NCBI RefSeq assembly: GCF_000613865.1
Contig: NZ_BAJU01000015.1
Location: 1 to 52,039 of the forward strand
Length of the DNA: 52,039 nt
Direction: 5' to 3'
Source: Acetobacter okinawensis JCM 25146
GTDB lineage: Bacteria > Pseudomonadota > Alphaproteobacteria > Acetobacterales > Acetobacteraceae
The position numbers and the translations under genes are program-made. Below are positions 19,973 through 29,110 of the stretch, piece by piece. The number at the start of each line of letters is the position of its first letter. Within the stretch, counting starts at the first letter, position 1. A model generated the notes under the pieces. The model saw only the letters and a program-made list of their open reading frames with translations. It did no database searches and was not told the DNA's origin.

Positions 19973-21085
19973 ATGAGTGTTGCCGTGACCCTCTCGCGCT
20001 ATATTGCGCGGCAGTTCGTCCTGTCCGTACTGGCCATGATCGCCTCGCTCACAGGGGTTGTCTGCCTGTTCGACTTTATTGATCTGGTCCGTAGGGTTGC
20101 CACCCGCCCCAATGTGTCCACCAATATTGTGACCGAAATCGCAGGGCTGCATATTCCCTATTTTGCCATGGAAATCCTGCCTTTTGGCATCCTGCTGGGG
20201 GGGATTGTGTGTTTCTGGCGCCTGACCCGCTCATCCGAGTTAATTGTCGCCCGTGCGGCGGGTATTTCCGCCTGGCAGTTCCTTGCGGCCCCCCTTGCCT
20301 GCGCCATTCTTATTGGCACGATTGCAACCTGCCTGATTTCCCCCCTCTCCTCCGCCATGTACCACCGCGCGGAAGAGCTGGACCAACAGTACCTGCGCTC
20401 CGATGGCGGGCCGCTCAGTCTTTTTGGCGGGGCTCTGTGGCTCCGGCAGGCAGATACCCAATATGACCCCCATGGGGTAGCCATGCTACACGCGGGGGAC
20501 GTCAAGGTGGAAGACGGGCAGCTCCATATCCGCAATGTCAGTGTTTTCAGACTGGATCATGAAAATCGGCTGATTATGCGAATCGAATCTCCGGATGGCT
20601 TCCTCAAAAGCCATGCATGGATGCTGCACAATGCGACTGTTGCAAAGCCAAACACCATTCTTCAGCCCACTGGCACGCTTATGCTGCCAACAACCCTGAC
20701 CTTTGAACGTGTGCAGGAAAGTTTTGCATCACCCGATGCATTTTCCGTCTGGACATTGCCCGGCTTTATAAGACTGTTGGAACATTCGGGTTTTTCGTCC
20801 ATACGCCACCGTATTCATTTTCAGTCCCTTCTGGCGCTGCCCATACTGGCAGGCACCATGGCGCTGGTTTCTGCCGGTTTTTCCATGCGTCCGTCACGCC
20901 GGGGTGGGGTCGCCAAAATGGTTGGGTCTGGCGTTATGGCGGGTTTTCTGCTTTTCACCATATCCAAAGTCGCCGAGCAGTTTGGAAAGTCAGGAGCACT
21001 CCCCCCCATTCTGGCTGCATGGGCACCTACCCTTGCCGGGCTCTGCCTTGCTGTTGCACTACTTCTTCATCTGGAGGATGGCTGA
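19973..21085 (+). CDS. lptG: LPS export permease LptG
   Basis: LptG partners LptF in the LPS extractor. The 370-residue protein has N-terminal helices, the coupling motif SSELIVARAAGISAWQFL (about residues 85-102), a periplasmic jellyroll domain and C-terminal helices with SIRHRIHFQSLLALPILAGTMALVSAGFS-like sequence typical of LptG. It ends immediately before the TTG start of lptD. No lptB or lptC is present in this window. Confidence 0.93.
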   Translation: MSVAVTLSRYIARQFVLSVLAMIASLTGVVCLFDFIDLVRRVATRPNVSTNIVTEIAGLHIPYFAMEILPFGILLGGIVCFWRLTRSSELIVARAAGISAWQFLAAPLACAILIGTIATCLISPLSSAMYHRAEELDQQYLRSDGGPLSLFGGALWLRQADTQYDPHGVAMLHAGDVKVEDGQLHIRNVSVFRLDHENRLIMRIESPDGFLKSHAWMLHNATVAKPNTILQPTGTLMLPTTLTFERVQESFASPDAFSVWTLPGFIRLLEHSGFSSIRHRIHFQSLLALPILAGTMALVSAGFSMRPSRRGGVAKMVGSGVMAGFLLFTISKVAEQFGKSGALPPILAAWAPTLAGLCLAVALLLHLEDG

Positions 21086-23422
21086 TTGATCCTGGCGCTC
21101 CGGCCCTTTTGCAGCACCCTGCTGCACCGCCGCTCCGCTCTTAGCGCAGCAACCGCGCTGGGGAGTGTTGCGGCCTGTCTGGTGGTCAGCCAACCCAAGG
21201 CAGCGTTTGCCCAGTTCAGACCCCAGACCATGCACATCAATACCGGTCGCTCATCCTCCCCCGATGACCCGGCAACCTTTCAGGCCGACAAGGTCGATTA
21301 CAACGATGTTGAGCATACCGTAACATGGACTGGTAACGTACAGGTCTGGCAGGGTGACCATGTCATGCGGGCCGACAAAATTGTCTATGACAGGGATACG
21401 GGCGTTATTGCCGCACGAGGCAATGTGGCAACTGTCCAGCCCGACGGATCGGTCGTTTATGCCCATTATGCCGAACTGACAGGCGGCATGAAGGATGGCA
21501 TCATGCTCCACGTCAACTCCACCATGCCAGACAATGCCAAACTGGCAGCCAATGGCATGCGCCGCACCGGCGGCAAGGTCAACGAGCTCAGCCGCGTCGT
21601 CTATACCGCCTGCGAAATCTGCGAAAAAGATAAAACCCGCCCCCCCTTCTGGCAGTTCCGTGCCTTTAATGCGACACAGGACGTTGAGCACCAGAAAATA
21701 GACTTCCGCGATGCCTATCTGGATATTCTGGGCATCCCGGTCATTTACCTCCCCTATTTTTCCATGACGGACCCTTCCGCCAAACGGCGCAGCGGTTTTC
21801 TCATGCCCGGCATCACGCCGCATGACCGCTATCTGGGCACCTATATTACAATCCCCTATTACTGGGTCATCAACGAACAGTCAGACCTGAGCGTGCAGGG
21901 ACTGTTTGCCACCCGAACAGCACCGCAAATCACCGGGCTTTACCGTAACCGCCTGAACTTTGGCGAACTGAATATCCGCGGCGGCGTCGCCTATGACACT
22001 CTCCGCGGACAGAACTACACCAACAACTTTGGCCAGCCGGTAGATAGCGGGAGCACCAGCCACGGTCTGCAAGGCCATATTTTTGCCAGCGGCGACTTCT
22101 CCATCAACCGGTACTGGCGCGGTGGGGCCAACATCAAGCTCGCCAGTTCCGCCAATTATATGCGTGACTATCGCGTGCCTGGCTATGGGTCGGATGTGCT
22201 TGCCTCCAACGCCTACCTTGAAGGATTTGGCACCGGCGCTTACAGCCGTCTGGATGCGCAGTACTATCAGGGCCTGAACCAGGGCGTTATCCACAACACG
22301 GACCTGCCCTTTGTCCTGCCACGTTATACCTATAGCTTTACAGGTCAGCCCGATATTCTGGGCGGCAGACTGAGCGTGGATACAACAGACTTCAACCTCA
22401 AGCGTGACAACGGGGTTTCTGACCAGCGCGGGGAACTCCAGCTTAACTGGAACCGCCCCTTCCACACCAAAATGGGTCAGCAGTTCCTGTTGACCCTGCG
22501 GCTGGATTCAATGGTTTACCGCGCCAAAAAGCTTTACCAGCAGCCAACCTATTACAATTCAGTGCATACTGTGGTCAGCGGGCAGGTTCTGCCGACCATT
22601 GCGCTTAAAACCAACTGGCCTTTTGTACGGAGCTTCGAGCACGGCCGGGGTACGCAGCTGATCGAACCGATTGTGCAGGGTATTTATGCCCCCAACACCG
22701 GCGCCGGAGTAAACGACCTGATCCCGAATGAAGACAGTCTGGCTTACGAATTTACTGACAGCACGCTCTTCTCCCTCAACCGCTATCAGGGCACGGACCG
22801 GCTTGATGGCGGGTTACGCGGCAACGTCGGCATTCACGCCAACTGGACATGGGACGGCCATGTGGTGGACCTGCTGGCGGGGGAAAGTTTTCAAGAACAC
22901 ATCACCCGTGACAGGCTCCCCAATTCCGGGCTGGACCATCATGCTTCCGACATTGTGGCACGGGCACGCTTTATCCCCACCCAGTATTTTGACTTTACCG
23001 CCCGCATGCGCTTGGACCCACACACAACCAAAATCAATTTCGGGGATGCGCTTTTCAGTGCAGGTGTGCCGCATTTCCATATTCGTGGCGGTTATGTTTA
23101 TGAACCCGTAACCCCGTATTACTACTTTGCCACCAACTACCGCGCCTATTCCCCCACCCAGCTCTACACGCAGCAAACCAGTGAACTGAGCGGCGGCGGC
23201 TCGGTGGACTGGCGCAACTGGTATGCCTCCGCCTTTTCCCGACGCAGTCTGTCACGCAAGACCTTTGTCTCGGTCGGCGGGGATGTGGGGTACAGCAACG
23301 ACTGCTTTGGCATCGACATCATGTACCTCAAGCAATACACGTACGTTGGCGGGCAGCAGCGTAACTCGACCTACCTTGTCACGGTAAGCCTTAAAACGCT
23401 GGGGGCCTTTGGCCTCAAGTAA
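21086..23422 (+). CDS. lptD: LPS-assembly outer-membrane protein LptD
   Basis: LptD is the outer-membrane barrel that, with LptE, inserts LPS in the outer leaflet. The start is TTG 21086, directly after the lptG stop and about ten bases from GGAGG; no ATG is nearby. A signal peptide ends near AAFA (residue 42). An OstA/LptA-like N-terminal jellyroll (about 60-200) contains FQADKVDYNDVEHTVTWTGNVQVWQ, and a large beta-barrel fills the rest of the 778 residues. Three mature cysteines are visible: C176 and C179 (CEIC) and C740; Escherichia coli LptD uses four. It is followed after 81 bases by surA. Confidence 0.95.
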   Translation: MILALRPFCSTLLHRRSALSAATALGSVAACLVVSQPKAAFAQFRPQTMHINTGRSSSPDDPATFQADKVDYNDVEHTVTWTGNVQVWQGDHVMRADKIVYDRDTGVIAARGNVATVQPDGSVVYAHYAELTGGMKDGIMLHVNSTMPDNAKLAANGMRRTGGKVNELSRVVYTACEICEKDKTRPPFWQFRAFNATQDVEHQKIDFRDAYLDILGIPVIYLPYFSMTDPSAKRRSGFLMPGITPHDRYLGTYITIPYYWVINEQSDLSVQGLFATRTAPQITGLYRNRLNFGELNIRGGVAYDTLRGQNYTNNFGQPVDSGSTSHGLQGHIFASGDFSINRYWRGGANIKLASSANYMRDYRVPGYGSDVLASNAYLEGFGTGAYSRLDAQYYQGLNQGVIHNTDLPFVLPRYTYSFTGQPDILGGRLSVDTTDFNLKRDNGVSDQRGELQLNWNRPFHTKMGQQFLLTLRLDSMVYRAKKLYQQPTYYNSVHTVVSGQVLPTIALKTNWPFVRSFEHGRGTQLIEPIVQGIYAPNTGAGVNDLIPNEDSLAYEFTDSTLFSLNRYQGTDRLDGGLRGNVGIHANWTWDGHVVDLLAGESFQEHITRDRLPNSGLDHHASDIVARARFIPTQYFDFTARMRLDPHTTKINFGDALFSAGVPHFHIRGGYVYEPVTPYYYFATNYRAYSPTQLYTQQTSELSGGGSVDWRNWYASAFSRRSLSRKTFVSVGGDVGYSNDCFGIDIMYLKQYTYVGGQQRNSTYLVTVSLKTLGAFGLK

Positions 23423-23503
23423 GAACTGCTTCAAAAATAGTGCCATCTCCGGTATCACCAACAGATCGTTCTGATATGGCAGAAAGCTGAAAGACCGTTC
23501 CGT

Positions 23504-24869
23504 ATGCGTCTGCGCTCCTTAACTCTGGCTTGTTGTTCCCTTACCGCGCTGGCTCTGCCACTCTGCGCGGCCGCGCCCCATGCGGCACTGGCGGCGACAC
23601 ACCACCACACACCATCTGGCAAACCCGCAACATCCGCCCAGACGCAACCCGAGCCCGACGACATGATCGTGGCGGTGGTGAACAGTATTCCCCTGACCAA
23701 AAGGGACGTGGACAACCGTGGCAAACTGTTTGCCCTCTCCACAGGACTGCCTGTCTCCGATGATCTGATGGCCCGCCTGCGCCCACAGATCATTCGCCAG
23801 ATGATTGACGAAAAACTGCGCACGCAGGAAATTCTAAGCCGCCACATCAACATTGCGCCCGAACAGATTGCCGCTGCCATCGGGAATATTGAAAAACGCA
23901 ATGGCATGCCCGAAGACCCTGCGCAGCCACCTTGCGCAGGATGGCGTCTCGCTCACCACGCTCATTGACCAGTTGCGGGTGCAGATTGGCTGGGTTCAGG
24001 TTCTGCGGCAGGAGCTGGGCCCCCGCTCCCGTGTGGCCGCTGGCGATATTGCCCAGCGTCAGGCTGCCCTGAAGCGCGAAGAAGGCCGGACGGAATACGA
24101 AATCAGCGAAATCTTCGTCAAGGTGGATGACCCCCGCCACGCGGAAGACGAGTTGGCCTTTACCAACACGGTTATTGAGGAACTGCACAAGGGAGCGCCC
24201 TTCCCCATTGTTGCGGCCCAGTTCTCCCAGAGCCAGACAGCGCTTGATGGTGGCTCCATGGGCTGGGTGCAGGAAGATGAACTCGACCCCAGCGTAGTCG
24301 ATATTGTACGGCAGATGCCTGTTGGTGTTGGCGCTGTCTCCAACCCCATTACCGTGCCCGGCGGATTTGTGATTGTCACCTTAAACGGCAAGCGCGTGGT
24401 CGGCAAGGAAATGGGCCATATGGTTGACATCCGCCAGGTTTTTGTCGGGTTTGACACACCGCTGGACCCCCAGCACGTTACCCCGCAGCAGGAAGCCGCC
24501 CTGCAAAAAGCCATGCACATCAGCCAGACAACGCATAACTGCGCAGAGATGGAAGTGGCCAACAAAGCTGAAGGCGAGAAACGACCGGGCAATCCGGGCG
24601 AACTGCCGCTGGAGCGCCTGAACCCGCAGATGCAGTCAGTGCTAAGCGAGCTTCCACTCAATCAGGTCTCCCGCCCCATGGTCTCGCGCGAGGGGATTGC
24701 CCTGCTTATGGTCTGCTCCAAGACCGAAAAGAACTTTTCCAACCGCTCCCCGAGCGAAATTGCAGACCAGTTGATGAACGAGCGTGTGGAGCAGGCAGCG
24801 CGCCAGCTTGACAGCGATCTGCACCGCCGCGCCATGATTGACATGCGCGTTAAACTGAAAGGGGCGTAA
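23504..24869 (+). CDS. surA: Periplasmic chaperone/peptidyl-prolyl isomerase SurA, frameshifted
   Basis: SurA escorts outer-membrane proteins such as LptD. A signal peptide (MRLRSLTLACCSLTALALPL...) and a SurA N-terminal domain (DDMIVAVVNSIPLTKRDVDNRGKLF) are followed by two parvulin-like regions. The first has EISEIFVKVDDPRHAEDEL and GGSMGWVQEDELDP, typical of PPIC domains. The frame is broken near 23908-23916: after RNGMPE, the text LRSHLAQDGVSL continues in another frame, through either one extra or two missing bases. About 455 residues result. The downstream gene rsmA begins two bases after the stop, so they are coupled. Confidence 0.9.
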
Positions 24870-24871
24870 CC

Positions 24872-25696
24872 CTGCCTCCCGAACTGGAAAGCCTGCGCGA
24901 TGTTATTCGCCGGCATGAGTTGGATGCCCGTAAGGCACTAGGCCAGCATTTTCTGCTCGACCCGGGCATTACCGACCATATTGCAGCCCTTGCAGGCTCT
25001 CTGGCCGGGCAGCATGTGGTAGAAGTAGGGCCCGGCCCCGGCGGTCTGACCCGCTCTTTGCTGGCTGCAGGTGCCAGTACGGTCACTGCCGTGGAACTGG
25101 ATAGCCGCGCCGTTGCGGTTATTAAGGAGCTGGCACAGTTTTACCCAGACCGCCTGAGCGTGGTAGAAGCCGACGCCCTTAAGCTGGACCTGACAACACT
25201 CTGCCCCGCCCCAAGGCAGGTTGTGGCCAACCTGCCTTACAATGTTGCCACCCCCCTGCTCATAGGGTGGTTGCGTCAGGGTACGGCATGGGACAGGCTG
25301 ACCCTGATGTTCCAATGGGAAGTGGCGGAGCGGATATGTGCTGCCCCCGACAGTGACCATTACGGCCGTCTGGCTGTTTTAAGCCAATGGTGTGCCGACT
25401 GCGCTGTGGTGATGAAGCTCCCCCCCGGAGCTTTTACGCCCCCTCCCGCAGTCTGGTCAGCCGTTGCCAGCATTACGCCCCACCGTAACCAGCCTTCCCC
25501 AGCCCTGTTTAAAGCTATGGAGCGCGTGACCGCCGCAGCTTTTGGCCAGAGACGCAAAATGCTGCGGGGGTCGTTAAAAAGCCTGAATGGGGAAAAGCTG
25601 CTGGTTGCTACAAATATTGATGGCACCCGCCGGGCCGAAACCCTGAGCATTGCAGAGTTCGACCAACTGGCGCAGGCGCATCTAGCACTTGGCTGA
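24872..25696 (+). CDS. rsmA: 16S rRNA A1518/A1519 dimethyltransferase RsmA (KsgA), CTG start
   Basis: RsmA dimethylates two adenines in 16S rRNA helix 45. Visible motifs: LGQHFLLDPGITDHIAAL, SAM-binding VVEVGPGPGGLTRSLLAAG, and the catalytic NLPYNVATPLL. The homologous N-terminus (ELESLRDVIRRHELDARKALGQHF) continues upstream of the first plausible codon TTG 24920 to CTG 24872, which has GAAAGGGG ending seven bases before it. No ATG, GTG or TTG lies between the upstream stop and this CTG. I therefore favour CTG as start, giving 274 residues; loss of a base making an ATG is possible. pdxA, often found between surA and rsmA, is absent here. Confidence 0.93.
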   Translation: MPPELESLRDVIRRHELDARKALGQHFLLDPGITDHIAALAGSLAGQHVVEVGPGPGGLTRSLLAAGASTVTAVELDSRAVAVIKELAQFYPDRLSVVEADALKLDLTTLCPAPRQVVANLPYNVATPLLIGWLRQGTAWDRLTLMFQWEVAERICAAPDSDHYGRLAVLSQWCADCAVVMKLPPGAFTPPPAVWSAVASITPHRNQPSPALFKAMERVTAAAFGQRRKMLRGSLKSLNGEKLLVATNIDGTRRAETLSIAEFDQLAQAHLALG

Positions 25697-25703
25697 CTAA
25701 AAC

Positions 25704-26926
25704 TTAGCGGGTGGTTTTGGCTCTTTCTGCATCCACCATATAGTCACGGGTATAGGGTACCGCGCTGATGGAGGGGGAAAGCTGCAACTGGAAGTTCATG
25801 TGCCCCTGCACACGAAAAGCAAGTTCAGCCGCAACCAGATAGAACTCGAACATTCTGGCAAAGCGCTCATCATACATGGCGACGGCCTCCGCACGGCGGG
25901 TGGCAAAACGCTCACGCCAGATGGCAATCGTTCGGGCATAATGCAGGCGCAGGATTTCGCAGTCCGTAACCCATAAACCGGTCTGCTGCACGGCGGAAAA
26001 CACCTCGCTCAATGCGGGAGAATACCCACCGGGGAAGATGTATTTATTCATCCATGGGTTGGTCGTCCCCGGCTCGTCGCTCCGGCCGATGGAGTGGATC
26101 AGGCTATGCCATCGGGGTTCAGGCTGTTGCGAACGGTTTCAAAAAACGCCTTGTAATGCCCCACCCCGACATGCTCGAACATACCGACCGAGACAATGCG
26201 GTCAAACCTGCGCCGCAAATGCCGGTAATCCAGCAGTTCAAACGTAACCTGCCCTGCAAGCCCTGCATCCTGCGCGCGCTGGCAGGCAAAAGCAAGCTGC
26301 TCCTGCGAAAGGGTGATGCCGGTTACAACCGCGCCGTAATCTTTGGCCAAAGTCAGGGCCATGCCCCCCCAGCCACAGCCAATATCCAGCACTTCCAGCC
26401 CCGGTCGGTCGAGTTTGAGCTTGGCGGCAATGTGGTGTTTTTTTGCTTCCTGTGCCTCGTCCAGTGTTTCCTCCCCGGTCTGGAAATAGGCGCAGGAATA
26501 CTGCCAGTCCTTGTCCAGAAAGAGTTCGTACAGGCTGTTCCCCAGATCATAATGGTGGGCAACATTCTGCTTTGAGCGGGAAGTGGAATTAAACTGGATC
26601 CAGCCGCGCCGCACATAACGCAATGCCGCCGAAAGCTGCTCGGTAATATGCCCCGACGGGTTCATGGCATTGAGCATGAGCAGGTGCAGCAGGTCGTAGA
26701 GCGTGCACTCCAGCGGAGCAAGCCCGCCATCCATATAGGCTTCGCCAAATGCCAGACCGGGATTGAATACTAAAGATTTGACCGCTGCTGCATTTTTTAA
26801 ATGCACTCCTGCGTGTGGTCCGTTTTTTTTGCCACTATAGGTGCTGGTCGTGCCATCCGGCCATAAAACGCGTAAGGAACCGGATTCCACAAAATGCCGT
26901 AAGATCGGGTCCAGAACGCGCTTCAT
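25704..26926 (-). CDS. cfa: Cyclopropane-fatty-acyl-phospholipid synthase, frameshifted
   Basis: The enzyme adds a methylene from SAM to unsaturated phospholipid acyl chains. The N-terminal part has VAHHYDLGNSLYELFLDKDWQYSCAYF, a CFA-synthase hallmark, and a SAM site VLDIGCGWGGMALTLA; the C-terminal part has NKYIFPGGYSPALSEV and a final helical region with MQLQLSP-like sequence. The frame stops after GIA* near 26099; one added C at about 26099-26104 continues it as LIHSIGRSDEP. The repaired product is about 407 residues, the normal size. It is convergent with rsmA, separated by seven bases. The frameshift is probably a sequencing error. Confidence 0.9.
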
Positions 26927-26989
26927 GCTGAAATTTCCCTATATTTGAAAAATATCCTGTCACTGCATAGAGCGTAACGGACAAACCGA

Positions 26990-27018
26990 CAAAAAAAAGG
27001 ACCGGCCAAAGCCGATCC
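26990..27018 (-). terminator. Terminator of the rpsF-rpsR-rplI operon
   Basis: On the minus strand, GGATCGGC pairs with GCCGGTCC around a four-base loop and is followed by eight T. It lies 29 bases beyond the rplI stop. Confidence 0.85.
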
Positions 27019-27047
27019 TCTTTTCACAGTCTCGCAAAAGCGAAAAC

Positions 27048-27638
27048 TCAGGCTGTTGCGTCCTGAGCTTCAACTTCTTCAGCGTCAGCAACGATTTCGC
27101 CTTCAACAAAGGCTTCGTCACCGGCCAGCGTGGCTTCTTCTTCCACGGAGGTCGCTTCGCCACGTGCCTGACGTTCAGCTTCTTCCTGCGAACGGGCAAC
27201 GTTAACGATAACAGACACGATCACTTCCGGGTGCAGTGCAACCTTGACTTCATACAGCCCCAGGGACTTGATGGGGTGCGCAAGGGAGACCTGCTGGCGG
27301 GAGATGGTAAAACCAGCTTCCGTCACGGACTGTGCCACGTCGCGGGTGCTCACGGAGCCATACAGGCTGCCGCTGTCACCAGCCTGACGGATCAGAACAA
27401 CCGCCAGACCTTCCATCCGTTCGGACAGACGTTCTGCTTCTTCGCGGTTTTTGATGTTCTGTGCTTCAAGCTGTGCACGTTCACGATCAAAACGGGCACG
27501 GTTGGCTTCGTTCGCACGAATGGCCATGCCCTGCGGCAGCAGGTAGTTACGGGCATAACCCGGACGAACCTTTACCGCATCACCCATCTGCCCCAGATGC
27601 GCTACGCGCTGGAGCAGGATTACTTCTGTAGCAGCCAT
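27048..27638 (-). CDS. rplI: 50S ribosomal protein L9
   Basis: The N-terminal rRNA-binding domain [37 protein letters not shown] is unmistakable, with the long connecting helix and C-terminal domain. The product is 196 residues, about 45 longer than Escherichia coli L9; the extra residues are an acidic Glu/Ala-rich tail, also seen in other alphaproteobacteria. It is the last gene of rpsF-rpsR-rplI, 11 bases after rpsR, and precedes a strong terminator. Confidence 0.97.
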   Translation of the reverse strand: MAATEVILLQRVAHLGQMGDAVKVRPGYARNYLLPQGMAIRANEANRARFDRERAQLEAQNIKNREEAERLSERMEGLAVVLIRQAGDSGSLYGSVSTRDVAQSVTEAGFTISRQQVSLAHPIKSLGLYEVKVALHPEVIVSVIVNVARSQEEAERQARGEATSVEEEATLAGDEAFVEGEIVADAEEVEAQDATA

Positions 27639-27649
27639 GGTTGTTCCCC

Positions 27650-27925
27650 TCAGCTTACAACGTAAGGAAGCAGAGCCAGGAAGCGGGCACGCTTGATAGC
27701 CTGCGCCAGCTCACGCTGCTTTTTTGCAGAAACCGCCGTAATACGGCTCGGCACGATCTTTCCACGTTCGGAAAGGAAGCGGCTGAGCAGACGGACGTCC
27801 TTGTAGTCGATCTTCGGCGCGTTGGGGCCGGAGAACGGGCAGGACTTGCGACGACGGTAGAACGGACGACGCGCGCCAACAGCCGGACGACGGGCGGCGG
27901 GGTTGATTTCTGTTGTTTCAGACAT
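27650..27925 (-). CDS. rpsR: 30S ribosomal protein S18
   Basis: The 91-residue product contains the S18 core: [60 protein letters not shown]. It carries a short Ala/Arg-rich N-terminal extension with a possible basic patch ([10 protein letters not shown]). It lies five bases downstream of rpsF. Confidence 0.97.
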   Translation of the reverse strand: MSETTEINPAARRPAVGARRPFYRRRKSCPFSGPNAPKIDYKDVRLLSRFLSERGKIVPSRITAVSAKKQRELAQAIKRARFLALLPYVVS

Positions 27926-27930
27926 CTGAA

Positions 27931-28386
27931 TTACTCCGCTGCGTTTTCTGGCTGGTCAGCAATCCGGTCGTCGCCACCGCGACGGCCACCACGGCCGCTT
28001 TCAAAACGACCACCGGCTGGCTTGGCGCCACCACGGAAGCTGCCACGTTCGCCACGGTCTTCGCCCTTGCGGGACAGAACGGGGGACGGTGCTTCGTCAA
28101 TTTCATCGACACGCAGCGTCAGCAGACGCAGGACGTCTTCGTTGAGGGACAGCTGGCGTTCAATTTCCTTGAGCAGCTCCGAGCGCACTTCCAGACCCAG
28201 AAGAGCGTAGTGGCCCTTGCGGTTCTTTTTGATGCGGTATGCAAGGCTGCGCAGGCCCCAGTATTCACGCTTGCGAACGGCACCGCCGTCTGCTTCGATC
28301 TGAGCGGCAATACCGTCCAGAATAGCGTCCACCTGCTGCTGAGAAATATCATTACGTGCAATAAGCACGCTTTCGTAAAGTGGCAT
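27931..28386 (-). CDS. rpsF: 30S ribosomal protein S6 with Gly/Arg-rich tail
   Basis: The S6 core is clear: [46 protein letters not shown] 28386 has AAGGGAGC upstream; seven residues that extend upstream are not family sequence. The 151-residue product has an unusual C-terminal tail (about residues 110-151) rich in Gly, Arg and Asp/Glu with RGG-like units, longer than the core needs. It heads the rpsF-rpsR-rplI operon; no ssb is inserted. Confidence 0.96.
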   Translation of the reverse strand: MPLYESVLIARNDISQQQVDAILDGIAAQIEADGGAVRKREYWGLRSLAYRIKKNRKGHYALLGLEVRSELLKEIERQLSLNEDVLRLLTLRVDEIDEAPSPVLSRKGEDRGERGSFRGGAKPAGGRFESGRGGRRGGDDRIADQPENAAE

Positions 28387-28544
28387 GTTTGCTCCCTTCG
28401 GATACAATCAACCCACCCGCGCCGAACCCTTTCGGCAGCGGTGCCTCTGAACACGCCAGAAACTACGGGTATAGCCGGACCAATGCCTGAGCCCGGCAGG
28501 GAAAGGCAGTCTCAACCACAGCCAGCGTAAAAAAGCAAGAATTT

Positions 28545-29009
28545 TCAGCCGCGCAGATGCGCAGGAATGTCCAGCCCCAGCCGGTCTGGCACATCCCACT
28601 CCTCCTCCACACGGCGGATCACTGTAAAGCCCATCTGCTGGTACAGCGGCAGGGCGCGCGGATGGTCGGCTGTACAGGTGTTGACCCGCACGGTTCTAGG
28701 GTTGCTGGCCCATGCCCGACGCACAACCCCGTCCAGAAAAGCCCGCCCGACTCCCTGCCCTATTGCCTCTGGCAACAGGCCAAAATACGCCAGATTGACA
28801 TTCTCCGGGTCCGTCAGATTCAACTCGTAAAAACCACGAATGTGGCCGTGCTCACGTAGCAGGCCAATTTTTATGGGTGCTGTGGCCAGCAACTGGTCCA
28901 ATGCCTTGTCAGACAGAACCTGCCGCATCCACCAGCAGCACTGTCGGCCCACACCAAAATGCAGGCTGCGGTACTGTGGCACAGACAGATGCACGTCATC
29001 TTCAAGCAC
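28545..29009 (-). CDS. GNAT-family N-acetyltransferase, start uncertain
   Basis: The 154-residue frame shows GNAT features: acetyl-CoA loop LLPEAIGQGVGRAFLDGVVRRAW (about residues 80-102) and the later HPRALPLYQQMGF. The codon at 29009 is GTG. A stop lies only 18 bases upstream in this frame, but the adjoining frame is open to ATG 29061/29055 (MRMNSPPATPALTLQMV). Removing one G from the GGG at 29009-29011 would fuse them, so a frameshift and longer N-terminus are likely. The substrate is unknown. A perfect inverted repeat lies at the possible upstream start. Confidence 0.75.
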   Translation of the reverse strand: MLEDDVHLSVPQYRSLHFGVGRQCCWWMRQVLSDKALDQLLATAPIKIGLLREHGHIRGFYELNLTDPENVNLAYFGLLPEAIGQGVGRAFLDGVVRRAWASNPRTVRVNTCTADHPRALPLYQQMGFTVIRRVEEEWDVPDRLGLDIPAHLRG

Positions 29010-29055
29010 CCACCATCTGCAACGTCAGGGCTGGCGTTGCGGGTGGGCTGTTCAT

Positions 29056-29086
29056 GCGCATGAAGGTCACAACAACCTTCATGCGC
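29056..29086. repeat. Perfect 12-bp inverted repeat downstream of rpoD
   Basis: GCGCATGAAGGT (29056-29067) and ACCTTCATGCGC (29075-29086) are exact complements with a seven-base loop and no T run. It lies between rpoD and the GNAT gene and includes the possible GNAT ATG at 29061. It may be an rpoD transcript-end hairpin or a start-sequestering hairpin. Confidence 0.7.
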
Positions 29087-29110
29087 GTAACCGGCTGAAG
29101 AAAGCCTAGA

